Shown: in pieces, positions 46,666 to 57,800 of the stretch
Numbering within the stretch: position 1 is the stretch's first letter
How the letters are laid out: every line of letters begins with the position of its first letter
Assembly (NCBI GenBank): GCA_964019335.1
Contig: OZ025661.1
Span: 310,001-374,000 of the forward strand
DNA from: Diplonema japonicum
Taxonomy: Eukaryota > Euglenozoa > Diplonemea > Diplonemida > Diplonemidae
DNA length: 64,000 nucleotides
Direction: 5' to 3'
Position numbers and translations under genes: made by a program
The notes under the pieces: model-generated
What the model saw: the letters and a program-made list of their open reading frames with translations, nothing else
What the model was told of the DNA's origin: nothing
The model's database searches: none

Positions 46666-47199
46666 GCACTCCCCCCCCCAAAAAAATGTTTTCTGCTCGG
46701 CACAACGTTTTGAAAGGAATCATAAAAAAATTTTTTTTCTTTCTTCTGAAAACAAAAGGTGGATTAAAAAAGAAATCAGATTGTTACCCGAAATAAGGAA
46801 CTACGTAACTAAAATAACCACTTGAGGACATCCTTTGGGTGAGAGCCTCTGTCTGTGAAAATAAAAGGGGCAAAAGAACAGTATTTGAGGAGGGAAGGGA
46901 AGAAAGGAGAAAAAGGAGATAAAAAATGAAAACCCCAGTCCAACCCTCAACCACAGGGTGTGTTATAAGTTCAAGAGGATACTGCTTATTCTTTTTTTTT
47001 TCTTCTTTTCCCCCTCCCTTCACACACGCAAAAGGACCGGACTTGGGCCAGACCAGGGGGACTGCCCTTTCTCGATCCTGTTCCAAGAAAAAAAAAAAAA
47101 ACGAAAAAAAAAGTTCATAGTTAACAAACGAACAGCATCGAAGCCACGAGTCGGTGTAAATGAGACCCGGGGGAAAAATATCTTATTTTCCTCCCCAAG
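46666..47199. other. Spacer downstream of the ankyrin/CaaX gene
   Basis: About 530 bp with A, T and C runs and no supportable gene. It would carry the 3' untranslated region of the minus-strand gene ending at 47200. No polyadenylation signal could be singled out in the A-rich context. Confidence 0.5.
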
Positions 47200-48369
47200 T
47201 CAACAAATCACGCAACATTTCGTGTCTTTCTCCTCCTTGTCCTTTTTGCCCCTCTTATTATTTTCTTTGACACTCTTGGGCTCGGAGTCCACCGACGACT
47301 TCCCACTGCTGCTGGCAACAACAGATACTGTTTCTTCCTCTTGATTCTCGTCTTCAGATGATTCTGACCCGCTAGCTGCTATATGCTTCAAGAACGCAGC
47401 TGTCAAAGAATGCCCGTGTGCCGTTGCAGTAGCTTGCAGCCCTTCGATCAAGTCGGAGTGAAGCCCGGAAATCAGCTCCTTGAAAATCGCAAGGTGCGTC
47501 ATATCAGCGTAACTAGGACTCTTCAGAAAATCAGACAATAATGAAGCACTGCTCCAGCTGTTCAGTTCTTGATACGGTGCAATGGTGTGGTAAGTGTGCA
47601 GCTTGCACTCATAAGCCAGCGACTGCAACACCTTCGGAGGAAGCACCCCTACAAGGCCATGAGTGGCAAGCAACGAAATCGTATTGTTGCTCGCATCCAG
47701 AACAATATCGCTGACCTGTTCCTGAGACAGGGTTATTTTGAATCCTCGAGCACCGGATATTTTTAGAATCACCTTGACAGAGTCCAACCTTGGCCCGAAG
47801 GAGGCTTCGTATAAGCACTCTGCTAGTACCTTTTCTGTTAAAACTTCATTCAAGAGTCCAAGGACAGGTTCTAACCCTTTTGCGTCTGGCATGTAGTGAG
47901 TGAGGATGAAGAGGACGTCCCTGTCGTCCACGAAGTGCTCCTTGTCGTTGACAAAGGAGCGGAACATCAGGGCTTTTATGGGTTGTGTCATTGTTTGGCA
48001 TAAGTCTGAGCCGCGGAGTCTCACATTGCCGTGGGATAGTATTGCGGCTACCATTTCGAGGTCGCCCCTGCGGACGGCGAGGCTTAAGGGGCAGTGGCCC
48101 CATACGTCCTTTCGTTCGGACTTCATCCCTGCCTGCATTAGTGTCACAGCCAGCGTTTTGTTCCCCTTCAGTACCGCGACGTGCAACGGCGTCTCCAGCG
48201 TCTCCCCGTAGCTGTCGTTCACATCCCTTCCCCTCCCCTGTATAAGGTCTATCACCATCTCCGGAGGGGAGCTTATCTGGCCTGAACAATGCATTATTTT
48301 GTTGTTCAGGACCTTGTACTCTAACGGCGAGAGGGGCGACCGGGGTGGTTCCGCGTCTTTTTCGGGCAT
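47200..48369 (-). CDS. Ankyrin-repeat protein with C-terminal CaaX-like prenylation motif
   Basis: The product has 389 residues. Residues about 58-115 contain two ankyrin-type repeats (ETPLHVAVLKGNKTLAVTLM, then GHCPLSLAVRRGDLEMVAAI). The middle is helical and unassigned. Residues about 335-380 are acidic and serine-rich, then lysine-rich (KKDKEEKDTK), ending in CCVIC. The last four residues, CVIC, fit a CaaX box behind a basic stretch, as in small GTPases, so the protein may be lipid-anchored to a membrane. That is inference, as Cys in the final position is less usual. The start at 48369 is preceded on the coding strand by an A-rich tract ending AAAAAG-AA. The next gene upstream ends 123 bp away. 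Confidence 0.85.
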   Translation of the reverse strand: MPEKDAEPPRSPLSPLEYKVLNNKIMHCSGQISSPPEMVIDLIQGRGRDVNDSYGETLETPLHVAVLKGNKTLAVTLMQAGMKSERKDVWGHCPLSLAVRRGDLEMVAAILSHGNVRLRGSDLCQTMTQPIKALMFRSFVNDKEHFVDDRDVLFILTHYMPDAKGLEPVLGLLNEVLTEKVLAECLYEASFGPRLDSVKVILKISGARGFKITLSQEQVSDIVLDASNNTISLLATHGLVGVLPPKVLQSLAYECKLHTYHTIAPYQELNSWSSASLLSDFLKSPSYADMTHLAIFKELISGLHSDLIEGLQATATAHGHSLTAAFLKHIAASGSESSEDENQEEETVSVVASSSGKSSVDSEPKSVKENNKRGKKDKEEKDTKCCVIC

Positions 48370-48465
48370 TTCTTTTTATTTTTTTATTTTTTTTTTTAAA
48401 GATTCCCCCTCCCCCTCCCCCCTCAACCGCCTCCTGTTTGAATGAATAAATAAAGTTTTCCTTGG

Positions 48466-48492
<27 letters not shown>

Positions 48493-48496
<4 letters not shown>

Positions 48497-49530
48497 TCCA
48501 ACGGAGCTGGTTTGGTGTCCTTTCCCTCCTCCCACCCGAGTCTTGTAAGGAGCTCCGATGCGGGTTTTCTCTCGCCGGGGTCCCATTTTAAAACATCGAC
48601 GACACACTGTAGAACATCACCTGCGTAGGGTGCTGCTTCCGACGAACTTTGCAAGGTTTTCAGTAGTGCTTGAGGAGAGTACTCGGGGTACCCACGAGAG
48701 ATCTCGCTGAACCGGGGATAGTCAGAAGAGGTACGGGGAGGGTATTCCGCAGGCCTTCCGACCACACCGAGAAACGTCTCGATAAGGGGTTCACAGTTCC
48801 GGAATGGCTCGCCGCGTTTTGTCTCGGGCACTACAGAGCTGTGGAAGAGTACTTTACCACAACAAAGCTCGTAAAGTATACACCCTGCGGACCATAAATC
48901 AAACGCAGGTGTGTAATACGACACACCGCATATCACCTCGGGGGCTCTGTACCAAAGCGTCCCGGGGACTCCTTCTCGGAAAATGGGGTGATGTTGGTTT
49001 TGGAACTCCCTGGCCCACCCGAAATCGATGATCTTTACAACCCCAGTGTTCGTCAGCATGATGTTCGCTGGTTTCAAGTCCCTGTGAAAGAACCCGTTCA
49101 CGTGAATGCAGTTGATCCCCCGCAACACCTGCCCTGCTATGGAATTCATGAGGGTCCCGTTCATTCTTATTTTCGTGGTTCTGTAGCACCTTACTAGGTA
49201 TGCGTGGAGGTCTGTTGTGAGCAGAGGCAGGTACATGAGAACAGAAACAGGGTCCAGTTTGAAGGTAACCCTCTCGATGTTAATGATGTTTGTGTGGTTC
49301 AGGCAGTTTACCGCCCTTAGCTCCCACAGCAGAGTGGGGTCCACGCCGGAGATGCCGTTCTTGCCCGCGTTGATGTGGAGCTGCTTTATGGCGCAGGACC
49401 TGCCTGTTTTCTTTTCCTGGCCTTTATACACCACGCTGAAACCTCCTTTCCCAACCTGACCCTTGGGGTCGTACCGCTGTTGGAGGGCGGTGAACTTTCT
49501 GTGTACTTTGTGTTTTGCTTTGGGATTCAT
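48493..49530 (-). CDS. CDK-like (CMGC) serine/threonine protein kinase
   Basis: The 345-residue product is nearly all kinase domain. The glycine loop is VGKGGFSVVYKG (26-37), the ATP lysine is in CAIKQ (49), and a cyclin-contact-like helix reads GVDPTLLWELRAV (about 62-74). HRDLKPAN lies at 149-156, DFG at 169-171 in the form DFGWARE, and GTLWYRAPE at 190-198; DLWSAG (about 211) follows. DFG-x-AR-x and WYRAPE are typical of CDK relatives; the subfamily cannot be fixed by eye. All catalytic residues are present. An upstream ATG a few bases away is out of frame and stops at once. A TTAA and the end of a piggyBac-type element lie only 16 bp in front of the start codon, so the present 5' leader must lie largely in transposon sequence. 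Confidence 0.92.
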
Positions 49531-49549
49531 TCGAGCATTTTTTTTTTAA

Positions 49550-51330
49550 CCCATAACACTCCAAGGCGCAAATATTTGTCCTTTTGAAAAATCGTTTTTT
49601 TCTCAGTACTTTTTCGTCCCCACGACCCCTGGATCTCCAAGAACGACTATAGTGAGGAGTTATTTTCAACTGCAATTCATGCTGCGCTGCATCACTTTAC
49701 CTTGTTATCCACCCACCAAGTGGGTCCCAAATCCGAGTAGATAGGCTAAAAACGCAAAATAACGGGTGTGCATACTGTGCCCAAATTGTTCCCAAAAAAC
49801 GCAAAGGTAAAGCCAAAACAGCTACGGACGAGGTCCAACCTTCATGGGTAAGGGAGTTGGTACCCATAGAGACCATAAAATAGGCCAGTGGGGAGAAAAA
49901 AAGCTGTCCCGTGGTACGCAGAAACCTGACGACGCAAAATGGTTATTCCTTCGGTTTTTTTATAAGAAGCTAACAGACGTCATCCAAGAAGAGACAAACA
50001 AGCAAAAGGACGCTGAGATTGATAAAATTTCGACCCAGGACTCCACCGCTTACTCGGATTGAGCATTGCGATGGGTTTACGGCGTGCCCAGAATCAGCAG
50101 TCGTATTGGTCCACAGGACCCATGAAAATCCCTTTTTCAGTAACACGATGCCCAGGAGACGCTACTGGGAAATCAAAAGTAGCCTCCACTTCACTCACAC
50201 AGAAGAGTCAAACGGTGATGTGTTGTGAAGATACGAGGGTTTCTGGACAGAATTGGTGACAAGTGGGCAAAAGCAGCAGTGCCAGGAAAATAATTAAGCA
50301 TTGACGAGACACTCGTACCTTCACGGGGCAATTGGGGACTGCGGGTCTACTGTCCTTTCAAGCGTAAAAGATATGGCATAAAAATCTACTGCCTAAACTG
50401 CGTGAGCACGGGTTATCTTTTGCGTTTTCACATCCACGCCACCAAAATCGAGGGGCACGCACTTGAAGATTTCAGTGTTGTGGAAAAAGCGGGGCTGGGG
50501 TTAACAGAGCCTTTCCGGGGAAATGACAACACGGTAGTTTGCGATAGCTACTTTTTGACTGTGGGTCTGGCCGAAGCCCTGTGAAATAACTGTGAGGGGC
50601 TTGCATTTCGTTGGGTGTTGCGGACTCTTCTGGTGGACCCTAGAAGTGACAATAGTTAACTGCCATGCACTTCAAATAAAATATGGTTCAGGGATGCCAA
50701 AGAGATACACAACCCTGGCTGCTTTAAAGAGCGCTTTCGAGAGAGCCTAATTGATGGGTCCAGCGTTGCAAAAACACCACTCCCGGCACCCAACTAGTGG
50801 AGCACACACACCCGATACCCCAGATTACACCAGACGTGACAGCTAGCACTCAAAGGGGGCACCTCCAGGGTCTGCAGGTTGAAAGAATGCACAAAACGCA
50901 CAATCTACAAATGCTACACCTGAAACCAACACCTCTGTCCAAATAAGTGCTTTTTTCGTACCACTCTTCCGTCACCCCAAAAAGGCCTCTTGACGATTTC
51001 GAGGCCGATATTCCACCCGCAAATAGGCACTTCTCTCGGTCTGAGACATCTGAGGGGTCCTGATGCTGCCTTTTTTGTCCCAGGATGCTCAATTTACACC
51101 CCCCCGTGCACAACCCATTTTGACATGGTCGTTTTTGAACACCCTACGGCCATTCAACTCTTCATCCCCTTTGTATTTTTATTGATTTTTGAACTTTTTT
51201 TTTAATTTTCTTGGTCCAAAAAACCCGTTTTACCTGCAAACGGGGGTTGAATGCTGCCATTTTCCCCCTCAAATTATGAAAAGGAGCAAAAAAGGGACCC
51301 CTATGTAGATAGGCCCCGGAGTGTTACGGG
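49550..51330 (+). mobile_element. Decayed piggyBac-type DNA transposon (TTAA target site)
   Basis: The element is 1,781 bp. It is flanked by TTAA at 49546-49549 and 51331-51334, the piggyBac target-site duplication. The 13-bp ends are inverted repeats beginning CCC: CCCATAACACTCC at 49550 and GGAGTGTTACGGG at 51318-51330. One base differs. It contains remains of a transposase (separate entry). It sits directly before the CDK-like kinase start codon. Confidence 0.85.
49840..50810 (+). pseudogene. piggyBac-family (DDE_Tnp_1_7) transposase pseudogene
   Basis: Three consecutive pieces match the family layout. First, SNTMPRRRYWEI and SSLHFT (about 50130-50200) match the N-terminal RxRF-xx-I-xxx-LHF region. 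Second, LSIDETLVPSRG then KRYGIKIYCL and STGYLL (about 50294-50420) match the IDE...GIK...GY core with the first catalytic Asp. Third, VVCDSYFLTVGLAEAL (about 50533-50581) matches the DN-F-T-S-LAE region with the second Asp. A +1 frame change near 50226, a stop at 50291 in front of LSIDE and a stop at 50582 break it. The cysteine-rich C-terminal end is not recognisable. It runs opposite to the host genes. Confidence 0.8.
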
Positions 51331-51334
51331 TTAA

Positions 51335-52838
51335 AAAAAAAAAAACGAAAACCCTGTGTGTTTGGGTGAACATGAGGAATAACAAATTGGGGAGGGAGGG
51401 GGGGGGATGGTTTAATAATGCACACACATACGGAAGAGAAAGTAAAAAAAAAAGAAAAAAAAGAGAGAAATGGCGTGTTTTTTTTGGTTTTGTTTGAGTA
51501 AAAATAGGGGGGGGGGGGGAGGGGGGGGCACGGGGAGGGGATATGAGTGGGGTGTGAGCGAGAGAAGGAAGAAAAGAAAAGTGCTTTTTTTCTTGGTTTG
51601 TTTGGAGTTGCTTTCTTTTTTTTTTGTTTGCTCTTTTTTTTTCCTCTTTTTTTTCTTTATTCTTTTTTTTTTTATTACTTTTTTTAGGAGGGAAGAAAAA
51701 GTGGCTCTCCTTTTACTCCTTTTCTTGTTGTTTGTTCTTTTTTTTTTCTTATGTACTTCTCAAAAAAAAGGGGGAGGGGGGAAGGGGCTGGGTTCTAAAA
51801 TAGAACAAAAATAAATAGAAAAAAAAATCGGAAAACTAGTATAAAAAAAAAACCCCCCCATTACCTTGGTACCTCCCTATTTTTTTTGAATCCGTTCTTT
51901 CTTTTTTTTCTTGCCAAGCATTAGCAGGATGACATAAACAAAAAACTTTTTTTTTTAATATAGACTTATTAAAGAAGCAGCCTTACTCATGCATTGTGTA
52001 GCTCTTTTTGTACTCTAATCTAACCTGTTTTAGCCCTTTTTTACGAGGTACTTCAGAAAAAACTGCTGCGGCAAGATTAGAGATGCGAAGGGCACCAAAC
52101 TGGGAGTGAATAAAAGAGCTTTTTTTTTTTTTCTTTTCTTTTTTTTTTCCCCTCTTCTTTTTCTTTCCTGTCCCCCCCCGTAAGGGAAACCAGTGGGATA
52201 TGTAGTTTTGTATGGAATAAAAATATCTTTTTTTCCCTTCCTTGAAAAAAGTAAAGAAAAAAAATATGAGGGATGGGGGGAAGGGGGGCAGGTAATAACA
52301 ACCTGCTGTAAGCCTCTTAATTACTTATCCTGGAAAAAAAAGGGAGGGGGGGCACACATGGTTTTTATTATCCGGGCAGAATAAAAAAGATTTAAAAGGA
52401 ATACAGTATCTTATAGCAAGTAAGGGGGGGGACAGAAACTTTTTTTACTTGCTCATGCCATAATTTTGATTCTTTTTGTATACTTCTTCTTATTTGTACA
52501 AACCGAAAAACAACATGGAAGAAATGACGAAAAGCTTCTCTGGAGAAAATACTGCTACGCAGAAAAATAAAAAAAAAAAAAAAAAATAATAAATAAAAAA
52601 AGAGGAACTGGCCGTTGTTTGTACGTGCCGGGTAAAACCTGGAGAAGTTTGTCAACCCGAAACACGTTGCCAACGTTCCCCTTTTGTTTAGACAGTCAAA
52701 GACTCGTTCTTGCAGAAAAAAACAGGGAGGAAAACCAAGGCCACCTAAACATCACGGGGGAGGATTCAGATCCCCAGCACTATCTTTCCGATAGTTTTCT
52801 TTTTTCCTAAAAAAACGCTTCTTCTTTTAAAGGGGAAG

Positions 52839-52870
<32 letters not shown>

Positions 52871-54236
52871 ATTCCACTTTTTCACAGTACCACGTATAAA
52901 TAAAAGGGTAACCTCAGTGAAATTTGGGTGTTTTTTTCAAAAATCTCTCTTTCTATTTTTTTTAGTCCCTTGGTGATCAACGGGAGTGTAAACCCCCCTC
53001 TCTCTCTCTCCCTCCCCCCCCTTTTTTTTGAAACAAAAAAAAAAAAACAACCTTTTCGGTTTAACCCGATACACTACCGTCCTAATCACACTTTTTCTTT
53101 TAAAAAAAAAAGAAATTCCGGATCTTTGTTGTTTGTTTCTTCTTCCCTTCTTTATCTTAGAAGCCCAAGGTATTATGTACAGAAGTAGGGCCCCTTTCTT
53201 GTTTTTTTTTCTTTTTCTTCTTCCCTTTCTTCCTTTCTTCTTCTTTTTACTTTCCACGAAAAAGGCCGAAAGCAACAGCACGGGGGGGGGGGGGGGGGGG
53301 GATGGGAGAAAGAAAAAAAAAAGATAAAGGAGACATCAGTGTCCCGCTAAGAGTTGAGATCGCACACTCAAAGAAAAAAAAAAAAAACAAGAAAAAGAAG
53401 AAAGAAAGAAGAAAAGCACAACAAAAAAAAAAGAGAACGTACATCACGGGAGTCCTTCCCCTTTCCACAGGCAAGTCTGTTTTGTTTTCTCTCTTTTTTT
53501 TTGTTTTTTTTTTTTGCTTGACGATGCGTTACTTTTCTATTACCCTGAAATACTTGTCTTTCACACACGCCCTTTTCCCCTTCTCTTTCTTTTTCTTTCC
53601 TTTCTCTTTTTTTTTTTGATTTTTTTTTTTGCTTGATGGTTTTTTTTTTTCTTCTTCTTTTTTTTTTTTTCCTCGCTTTTTATTTTTTCTCTTCTTTCCT
53701 TTTTTTTTTCTTTCCTTTTTTCTGGTTTCCCAAAAAAAGGGGGGAGGGGGGGGGGAATCTTTTAAACTCTTAAAGGATGGGAATTAAAAAAAAAAAAAAG
53801 AAGAGGGAGTAACCGATATTTAATAGGGAAATACAGTTCCCAAAGTCCAATGCGATTGGCCTTGAGCCAAAATCGATATTTTCGGAGACACCAAATAGCC
53901 TTAACTCAAAGTCCTACTTCACATTTCTTTTTTTTTTTTTGGTTTTCAATTCCCACACTTTAAGGGTTAAAAGAAAATAGAATAGTAACAGGAAGAATAT
54001 AAAGATGCCAAAGTGATCATTAGTCCCCCCCCCCCCCCCTTCCCTCTTTTTAAGGAAAAGAAATTATTGTAACAAATTGAATAGATGGGGAAAGGGGAAA
54101 AAGAATAAAACGAATAAAAATAATGGAAAAAGAAACCGGAGGGGGAAAGGGAAGGGTTGTTCCCCAAATGTAAATAAAAAAAAAAAAAAGAAAGAAACAA
54201 AAAAAAAAGTCTTAGCTCAGAACTACGGTCTGAGAT

Positions 54237-54293
<57 letters not shown>

Positions 54294-55071
54294 CGTATTT
54301 TTTTTTCTATTCTTCTTTCGTCGAAGGGCGTGAGGAAAAGGGTACAAGAAAAAAAAGAAGGAAGGGGAAAGACAGAGGAGGAGTCGTTATACTTCATACT
54401 CTTAAAGTTCCCCCTTTTTTTTCTTTCTTTTTTTTTTTTTTTTTTTTTTTTTTGGAAATATACTTTTTTTTTTTTAAATTTTACCAGTGGCTTTTGTCCT
54501 TCTCGCAAAGGATTAATCTGTTTTCTTTTTCTTTTTTCAGAAAAGAGGAACGAGAGAGAAAAAAAAAAAAGGGTGCGGGAAGAAAGAAAACAGGAATCAA
54601 AGCGAGTACAGGCGAAGGAGAAAAGTGCAAAAGTATGTATAATAGAAAACACGCCAATAGCCAATCAAATTCGCTATTCCCCCCCCCCCTTTTTTTTCTT
54701 GTCACAACTCAGTCTTCAAGTTACCTTGTGACAAATAGCGAAAATAACGTGACCATAAAAAAAAATGGAAATGGTTGCGGTTGATTACCTCCTTTTTTTT
54801 GACCCCCCCGTCCCCCCCCCCCCCCCCCCCCATTGGATATCAGGCTCTTAAGAACATGGAGAATTGCCCCTTAAGGTACATACCAAAAAGGAATAATAAT
54901 TTTTTTTTACTTGTTTGTTCATTTTGTTATCCACACTCTGGGGGGGGGGGGGGGGGATCCCTTTATAAACCGGAGGGGCAAAAATAAAAAAGAGAAGAAG
55001 AAACAAATAAAGATTATGTGTCCCCCCCCCCCACGCTAAATTCTTTTTCCCCCCCCCTCTTCTTCCGTCCT
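51335..55071. other. Low-complexity intergenic DNA
   Basis: About 3.7 kb of poly-A, poly-T, poly-G and poly-C tracts, including T48 at 54241-54288. A short island of normal composition lies at 52600-52800, and another at 53810-53920. I see no gene, RNA gene or domain in either island. Every open frame here encodes phenylalanine-, lysine- or glycine-rich low complexity. Confidence 0.65.
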
Positions 55072-55315
55072 CTAGTACATGTTTGGTAACGAATTGCTCT
55101 GTATTATTATTATTATTATTATTATTATTTTCTGCCCCCCCCCCTCCCCCACCTTTTTTTTTGTTTCCACCATACCATTTCAATATCTAATGCACTCACA
55201 TTTCCCCAAATATCCCCAAGTACACAAGTCGACCGCCCACCAGCAGCACAAGAAATCGGCGCCTTGGTGTTGATCGTGGAGAGGACCTCACCCGTTTCGG
55301 GGCATAAAAGGTGTA

Positions 55316-55363
<48 letters not shown>

Positions 55364-57152
55364 CCCCCATTTCCACAAGTACCTCACGTAATGAAACACA
55401 TGACAACAGCACACCGCAAGGCATGGGAACGAGCATTCTCTGCCTCGTCCGGGATTGGGAGCTGGGGGGTTTCATGAGTGTAAAGTCGGTCGGGTCTCGA
55501 TCTTCATCTTCATGAGAGGAAAGTTTTCTGCACCCGAAACCGGAGTAAGCGGAGGTTTTGGGAGACGGGGTGACACTCTTGTTCGCATCTGAGGTTTCCT
55601 CGGGGTTCTGCGAACCGTCCTCTGCAGACTCCGCGTCCTCTGCAGCTTCTTTCTCCGCTTCAGCCTTCGCAACACTCCACATCACAGCTTCGCTGTCTAA
55701 ATGCTTCGTCCACACCGGAGTATAAACGTGCTGTTCATGATCCACTTCCCATACTCGTGTGAACCGTTCGTCAGCAGACAACAATCGAGTTGCGGACATG
55801 TAATGAACAGTTCGCATTGTAATCATGTGGGAGGAGATACGCTTGTGGATTTCACCGGATTCTGCGTCCCATATAAGAAGGTGTCCTCCTTTATCACCGG
55901 AACAAATTGTTTTGTTGTCGGGGTGGAATGTCAGGGTGATGACAGGGTGTTTGTGTCCCATAAACGCTTGGACTTGTTTCGGGCCATCAGACAGCCACAC
56001 TGCAACTTGGCCACATGTGATGCCATCATCGTCAATGTCTTCTCCGCACGTTGCCACGTATCTGCCATCGTTAGAACAGCGAACTTGGAAAAGCCGCCCC
56101 GTTGGGTTGAACTCGGCGCCTACTTCGAACGTTTTATGGATTTTCATCTTCCCCATATGCCACAGGAAGACAGAGCCTTCAGATGAGCAGGATATGAGAT
56201 GTTGATCGTCAACTGAGAATAACATGTCTGCGGTTGCTTCTGGATCGAAGCCTTTTTGTTTTAACATTCCAATAGTCATCCCCGTTCGAAGGTCGACGCA
56301 TCGCACAATCCGTGCAATGGCATCGGCTTTGACTTTCATTGTAACGCTTCCCGCTGATGATGCTCGGCCTGGGATCTGTCCTAAACCCACCGCACCGACG
56401 TTTGACGACCTCGATGCACCAGCTCCTGGTCCGCCGATATTATTTACGAGTAATGGCCCGTCACCAGTCGGTATGTTCTTCCCCCTTGACATTGCCACTG
56501 TTACAAGTCGGTCGTCTGATGATATTGCTACAGACGCGATTGACTTCAAATACCCTCCTATCGGCCGCATTGTCACCGATTTAAAGCGAGGTTTTTTCAA
56601 CCTTTTTTTGATGATGTCAGCGGAGGTGGTGTCGCTGAGCTCCAAGGTGTGGTTTTCGTAAGTATTGAGAATGGAACTCTTCTCTTGTTCCGTGAGGTTC
56701 AAACCGAAACGGGGTATGAAATCTGACACCACCGAAACCGCCAATCCTTGAGTCCCGTCTTTCGGGGGGCCCCTTTCTACCGTCACCATACCTTTTGATA
56801 TTAATTTGAAGTCTTCGTAACCCAGTTCCTTTGGGTCTGTTTTTATCATCAGCCGGGTTTTAGGTAGTGTGTACATTGTTGTGCTCAGGGCTGAGTTTAC
56901 AGCAAGGTCCTGCATGGTTTCAACTTTGTCGAACATTTTTGGGTGGTCCTTCCGGGGGCTGGATTTGCCGGCGTCCTTCTTCTTTTTCTTCTTGATGGCG
57001 TTGGGAGAGGGGAGTGTGTTGTTCCCCAGCCTCGGCGAGGTGGATGGGGATCCGTCCACCCCGCCTTTGCTGTTGTCCACGTACTTCATGGAGCTTTCTT
57101 TATTCGCGACCGTCTCGACATTGGACGCCCCTGAGCTACTTCCACACCCCAT
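55072..57152 (-). CDS. WD40-repeat protein with N-terminal myristoylation-type motif (three exons)
   Basis: The exons are 57152-55383, 55316-55176 and 55098-55072. Both introns are GT-AG and fall between codons, giving 645 residues. The protein begins MGCGSSSG, a classic N-myristoylation plus palmitoylation start, so membrane attachment is likely. A low-complexity lysine/serine stretch follows (about 40-70). WD40-type repeats occupy about 190-480 (LISCSSEGSVFLWH, ISSDDRLVTVAM, FMGHKHPVITLTFHPD then GGHLLIWDAESGE, then FTRVWEVD). An acidic linker (EAAEDAESAEDG) precedes the tail. The spliced second exon restores another blade-like stretch (LCPETGEVLSTINTKAPISC, then LGDIWGNVSALDIEM). Without splicing the frame ends early in the intron. 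The partners are unknown. The ATG directly follows CCCCTAG, an AG after an A-rich tract. Confidence 0.85.
55099..55175 (-). other. Intron 2 of the WD40 gene
   Basis: 77 bp, GTATGG at the 5' end and ATACAG at the 3' end, phase 0. It contains a G-rich run and an AAT trinucleotide repeat of about nine units, likely length-variable. The last exon encodes only SNSLPNMY and the stop. If unspliced, the frame would run through poly-isoleucine. Confidence 0.65.
55317..55382 (-). other. Intron 1 of the WD40 gene
   Basis: 66 bp, GTACTTGTGG at the 5' end and a long A tract ending in AAAAG at the 3' end. It joins CGTGAG to GTACAC in phase 0. It contains a run of over 30 A on the coding strand where a polypyrimidine tract would be expected. 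Confidence 0.75.
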
Positions 57153-57272
57153 CTAGGGGCAAATGAGATTTTTTTTTCTTTTTTTTTTTTTTATGGAGCA
57201 CCTGGTGGGTTTTTTTTTCAATTCCAGTTTAAAAAAAAAAAAAAAAAAAAACACTAAAAACACTTCCCCCCC

Positions 57273-57623
57273 TTACAAAACGTCAAGGGTGATGTTGGTT
57301 GACACCTCGCGGGTCGGCGGAGGGGGTGCCGTTCCGTAAGGTACTTCCCTTACCTCGTAGTCCATCCGCTCTAATTTGTAGGTCAAAATTCTCTCCTTTG
57401 CGTCTTGCTGGTACAGCTCGTTAACCACCCCGCCAATACCGCTTTTCTTTGAATCAAACTTCCAGTCCGGGTCGTACTTCTGATTGCTGTTGCGCTCCAT
57501 GGATCGGGTCATCACAGGGCTCTTTTTGTCGCCCATTTTTGCAGTGGGAAGCCCAGGGTAATTATCCTGATACATTTGTGTCATACACAGCCGCCGTTGC
57601 TTCCGGAGCACCGTTCGTAGCAT
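57273..57623 (-). CDS. Small protein of unknown function
   Basis: A 116-residue frame starts at MLRTVL. The in-frame sequence upstream is lysine/glycine low complexity, so I take this ATG. The protein is basic at its start, then polar (MTRSMERNSNQKYDPDW), with GIGGVVNELYQQDAKERIL, an EVREVPYG segment, a PPPP run and the end NITLDVL. There is no signal peptide or membrane segment, and no family is recognised. Codon choice and composition match neighbouring genes, not the spacer, which supports it being real. It lies between two well-supported genes on the same strand, 120 bp before the WD40 gene start. Confidence 0.6.
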   Translation of the reverse strand: MLRTVLRKQRRLCMTQMYQDNYPGLPTAKMGDKKSPVMTRSMERNSNQKYDPDWKFDSKKSGIGGVVNELYQQDAKERILTYKLERMDYEVREVPYGTAPPPPTREVSTNITLDVL

Positions 57624-57800
57624 TTTTTTTTTTTTTTTTTTTTTCCCCGTTCTCCTCACCCTCCCCCCCCCCCCCCCCGTTCCTTTTTTTTTATTGTTTA
57701 CATTTTTGTACATAAAAAAAAAACAGGGTCGCCCGACACCCTTCTTTTTTTTTCTTCTTGGAAAAGATGAAAAATCACGAAGCGGTCTCCCCTTCATTTT

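Noticed and set aside
39041-55000. Numerous frames encoding poly-K, poly-F and poly-G
   Set aside because: They arise from homopolymer tracts, with no domain or codon-usage support.
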